Shown here: positions 62,668-64,000 of the stretch, one piece after another
Layout of the letters: the number at the start of each line of letters is the position of its first letter
Numbering within the stretch: position 1 is the first letter of the stretch
Source of the DNA: Mesorhizobium sp.
Lineage (GTDB): Bacteria > Pseudomonadota > Alphaproteobacteria > Rhizobiales > Rhizobiaceae
Reading direction: 5' to 3'
Assembly: GCF_017306545.1 (NCBI RefSeq)
Contig: NZ_JAFKID010000013.1
Coordinates: 112,675 to 176,674, forward strand
Length of the DNA stretch: 64,000 nt
The notes under the pieces: model-generated
What the model was told of the DNA's origin: nothing
Databases searched by the model: none
The model's input: the letters and a program-made list of their open reading frames with translations, nothing else
Position numbers and translations under genes: made by a program

Positions 62668-62814
62668 CTTCCCTCGAGGGGGGCCGAAGGCCGGCAGCGA
62701 AGCGGTCGGGAGGGGTTTCCGCGGCCGTGCTCGATGTTCTTTGGGGCCCTCGTGCTGCGGCGAAGACCCCCTCTGGCCGCTTTGCGGCCATCTCCCCCTC
62801 AAGGGGGGAGAGTG
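62668..62814. repeat. palindromic repeat, family B, copy 4
   Basis: Left arm 62668-62718 (CTTCCCTCGAGGGGGGCCGA, then GCGGTCGGGAGGGGTTTCC) and right arm 62766-62814 (CCCCCTCTGGCCGCTTTGCG, then TCTCCCCCTCAAGGGGGGAG). Degenerate but of the same design as 17085-17220 and 34553-34698. It ends 13 bases before the hisZ start. The A and B elements together fill the 390-base gap. Confidence 0.75.
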
Positions 62815-62827
62815 GGTGGTGCGCACC

Positions 62828-64000
62828 ATGACGGCCCTGCCGTCCTTCGCCGCCGATATCGCCATGCTGCTTTCGGAGCGCGGCGCCGGTATCGCCGACG
62901 TGCCGGTCTTGCAGCCGGCCAACCCGTTCCTCGATATGGCCGGCGAAGACCTGCGCCGCCGCATTTTTCTCACCGAGAGCGAAACGGGCGAGACGCTGTG
63001 CCTGCGGCCCGAATTCACCATTCCCGTCTGCCGCGACCACATCGCCTCGCAGGCCGGCACGCCGCGCCGCTACGGCTATATCGGCGAGGTCTTCCGCCAG
63101 CGCCGCGACGGCCCGGCCGAGTTCTTCCAGGCCGGCATCGAGGACCTCGGCGAGCGCGACACGCCGGCCGCCGACGCCCGCTCGGTGGCCGATGCTCATG
63201 CGCTGCTGGCGCGCGTGCTGCCCGGCACGCCGCTGGCCGTCACGCTCGGCGACCAGACGCTGTTCGAGGCGGTGCTGGCCGCGCTCGGCCTGCCGCGTGG
63301 CTGGCGCATGCGCCTTGCCCGCGCCTTCGGCTCCAAGCCGCTGCTGGAGTCGGCCCTTGCCGATCTCGCCGACCCGCCGCGCAACGGAGCCCTGCCGGCT
63401 CCGGTGGCGCTGCTGGCGCTGGACGGCGATGCCGAGGCGCTTGCCGCCCATGTCGCCGAAGGCATGGAGAAAGCGGGCCTGCCGGCGACCGCCGGCCGCG
63501 CGCCGGCCGACATTGCCCGCCGCCTGATCGAGAAGGCACAACTGCGCTCGATCCGCCTGTCCGGCGAAGCCTTCGCCGCCCTCAAGGGCTTTCTGGCCAT
63601 CGAGGCGCCGCTGGCTGATGCCGCGGCGGCGCTGAAAACCTTCGCCGCCGATGCCGGCCTGCTGCTCGGCCCGGCGCTGGAGAATTTTACCCGCCGCGCC
63701 GAGGCGCTCGCCGGCCATGGCCTGCCGGTCGAGACGATCCGCTACGACGCCGCCTTCGGCCGCCCGCTGGATTACTACACCGGCCTCGTCTTCGAGATCG
63801 GCATGGCAGGCGGCCAGCGCCCGCTGGTCGGCGGCGGCCGTTACGACCGGCTGTTGACGCTGCTCGGCGCCAAGGCGCCCATCCCCGGCGTCGGCTTCTC
63901 GGTCTGGCTGGACCGCATCGCGGCGGTGCGGGAGGACTGGCGGAAGCTCTCCGCGATGCCCGGATCCGGTTCCGGCGCGCGGCCGGCGTCGATGTCCGCG
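62828..64000 (+). CDS. hisZ: ATP phosphoribosyltransferase regulatory subunit HisZ (partial)
   Basis: A HisRS-like protein without synthetase activity that pairs with short-form HisG in the first step of histidine synthesis. 391 codons are visible and the frame runs off the window end. Motifs: LFLRPEFTIPVCRDHI-like TLCLRPEFTIPVCRDHIA, YGYIGEVFRQRRDGPAEFFQ (motif 2 analogue), IRYDAAFGRPLDYYTGLVFE, and GGRYDRLL. Motif residues for tRNA aminoacylation are not expected. hisG is likely next, outside the window. The repeat block before it lengthens the usual short hisS-hisZ gap. Confidence 0.93.
   Translation, partial: MTALPSFAADIAMLLSERGAGIADVPVLQPANPFLDMAGEDLRRRIFLTESETGETLCLRPEFTIPVCRDHIASQAGTPRRYGYIGEVFRQRRDGPAEFFQAGIEDLGERDTPAADARSVADAHALLARVLPGTPLAVTLGDQTLFEAVLAALGLPRGWRMRLARAFGSKPLLESALADLADPPRNGALPAPVALLALDGDAEALAAHVAEGMEKAGLPATAGRAPADIARRLIEKAQLRSIRLSGEAFAALKGFLAIEAPLADAAAALKTFAADAGLLLGPALENFTRRAEALAGHGLPVETIRYDAAFGRPLDYYTGLVFEIGMAGGQRPLVGGGRYDRLLTLLGAKAPIPGVGFSVWLDRIAAVREDWRKLSAMPGSGSGARPASMSA

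Overview
This is a GC-rich, gene-dense chromosomal window with the look of an alphaproteobacterium of the order Hyphomicrobiales (Rhizobiales), most like the Mesorhizobium/Aminobacter branch. That placement is inference. It rests on a class I lysyl-tRNA synthetase, a PodJ-like polarity factor, the hisS-hisZ pair, the four-gene ligase-associated DNA repair set, glcDEF, TIGR02186/TSUP and DUF3422 genes, and GC-rich palindromic repeats in many gaps. I see no rRNA, CRISPR array, prophage, integrase or classical transposase.

Layout. 0.4-2.6 kb: fmt, a GNAT acetyltransferase and truA. 2.85-4.75 kb: a fatty acyl-CoA ligase with an unusual histone-like N-terminal tail. 5.2-10.5 kb: a complete dipeptide-type ABC importer (dppABCDF order). 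10.6 kb: tRNA-Thr(CGU). 12.2-19.9 kb: the ligase-associated repair set (ATP-dependent ligase, MBL-fold exonuclease, DEXH helicase, PdeM nuclease), interrupted by a PEBP-like gene and a TPR-methyltransferase gene. 20-21.7 kb: a TSUP exporter and its TIGR02186 partner. 21.9-25.7 kb: the PodJ-like protein. 26.2-35.3 kb: a MerR regulator followed by a beta-oxidation operon (two acyl-CoA dehydrogenases, thiolase, FadB-type fusion, thioesterase). 35.4-43.9 kb: an S24 repressor, a degenerate thermonuclease, lysS, TerB-like, a substrate-binding protein, a GT2 transferase and a DUF937 protein. 43.9-48.8 kb: gshA, rsmE, tag, an L,D-transpeptidase and an outer-membrane barrel. 48.7-57.8 kb: glcF, glcE, glcD, a RusA-like orphan, DUF3422, a GntR regulator and lldD, forming a 2-hydroxyacid oxidation neighbourhood. 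57.8-64 kb: a phosphatase, a glutamine amidotransferase, small hypotheticals, hisS and the start of hisZ.

The most interesting signal is the relationship between palindromic repeats and two small DUF559 nuclease genes (29232-29666 and 51426-51941). Each gene sits between inverted copies of a repeat. Each has visibly lower GC than its surroundings and reads into repeat DNA at one end. Each also overlaps a neighbouring operon gene by ATGA or a single base, one inside the beta-oxidation operon and one inside glcDEF. Similar repeat pairs without a gene occur elsewhere, and one copy lies in frame inside the repair helicase gene. Together they look like a family of non-autonomous palindromic elements, with DUF559 as a candidate partner or mobiliser. 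Other points of note are MerR and GntR operator candidates, a low-GC patch inside hisS, and a low-GC orphan with a RusA-like motif.
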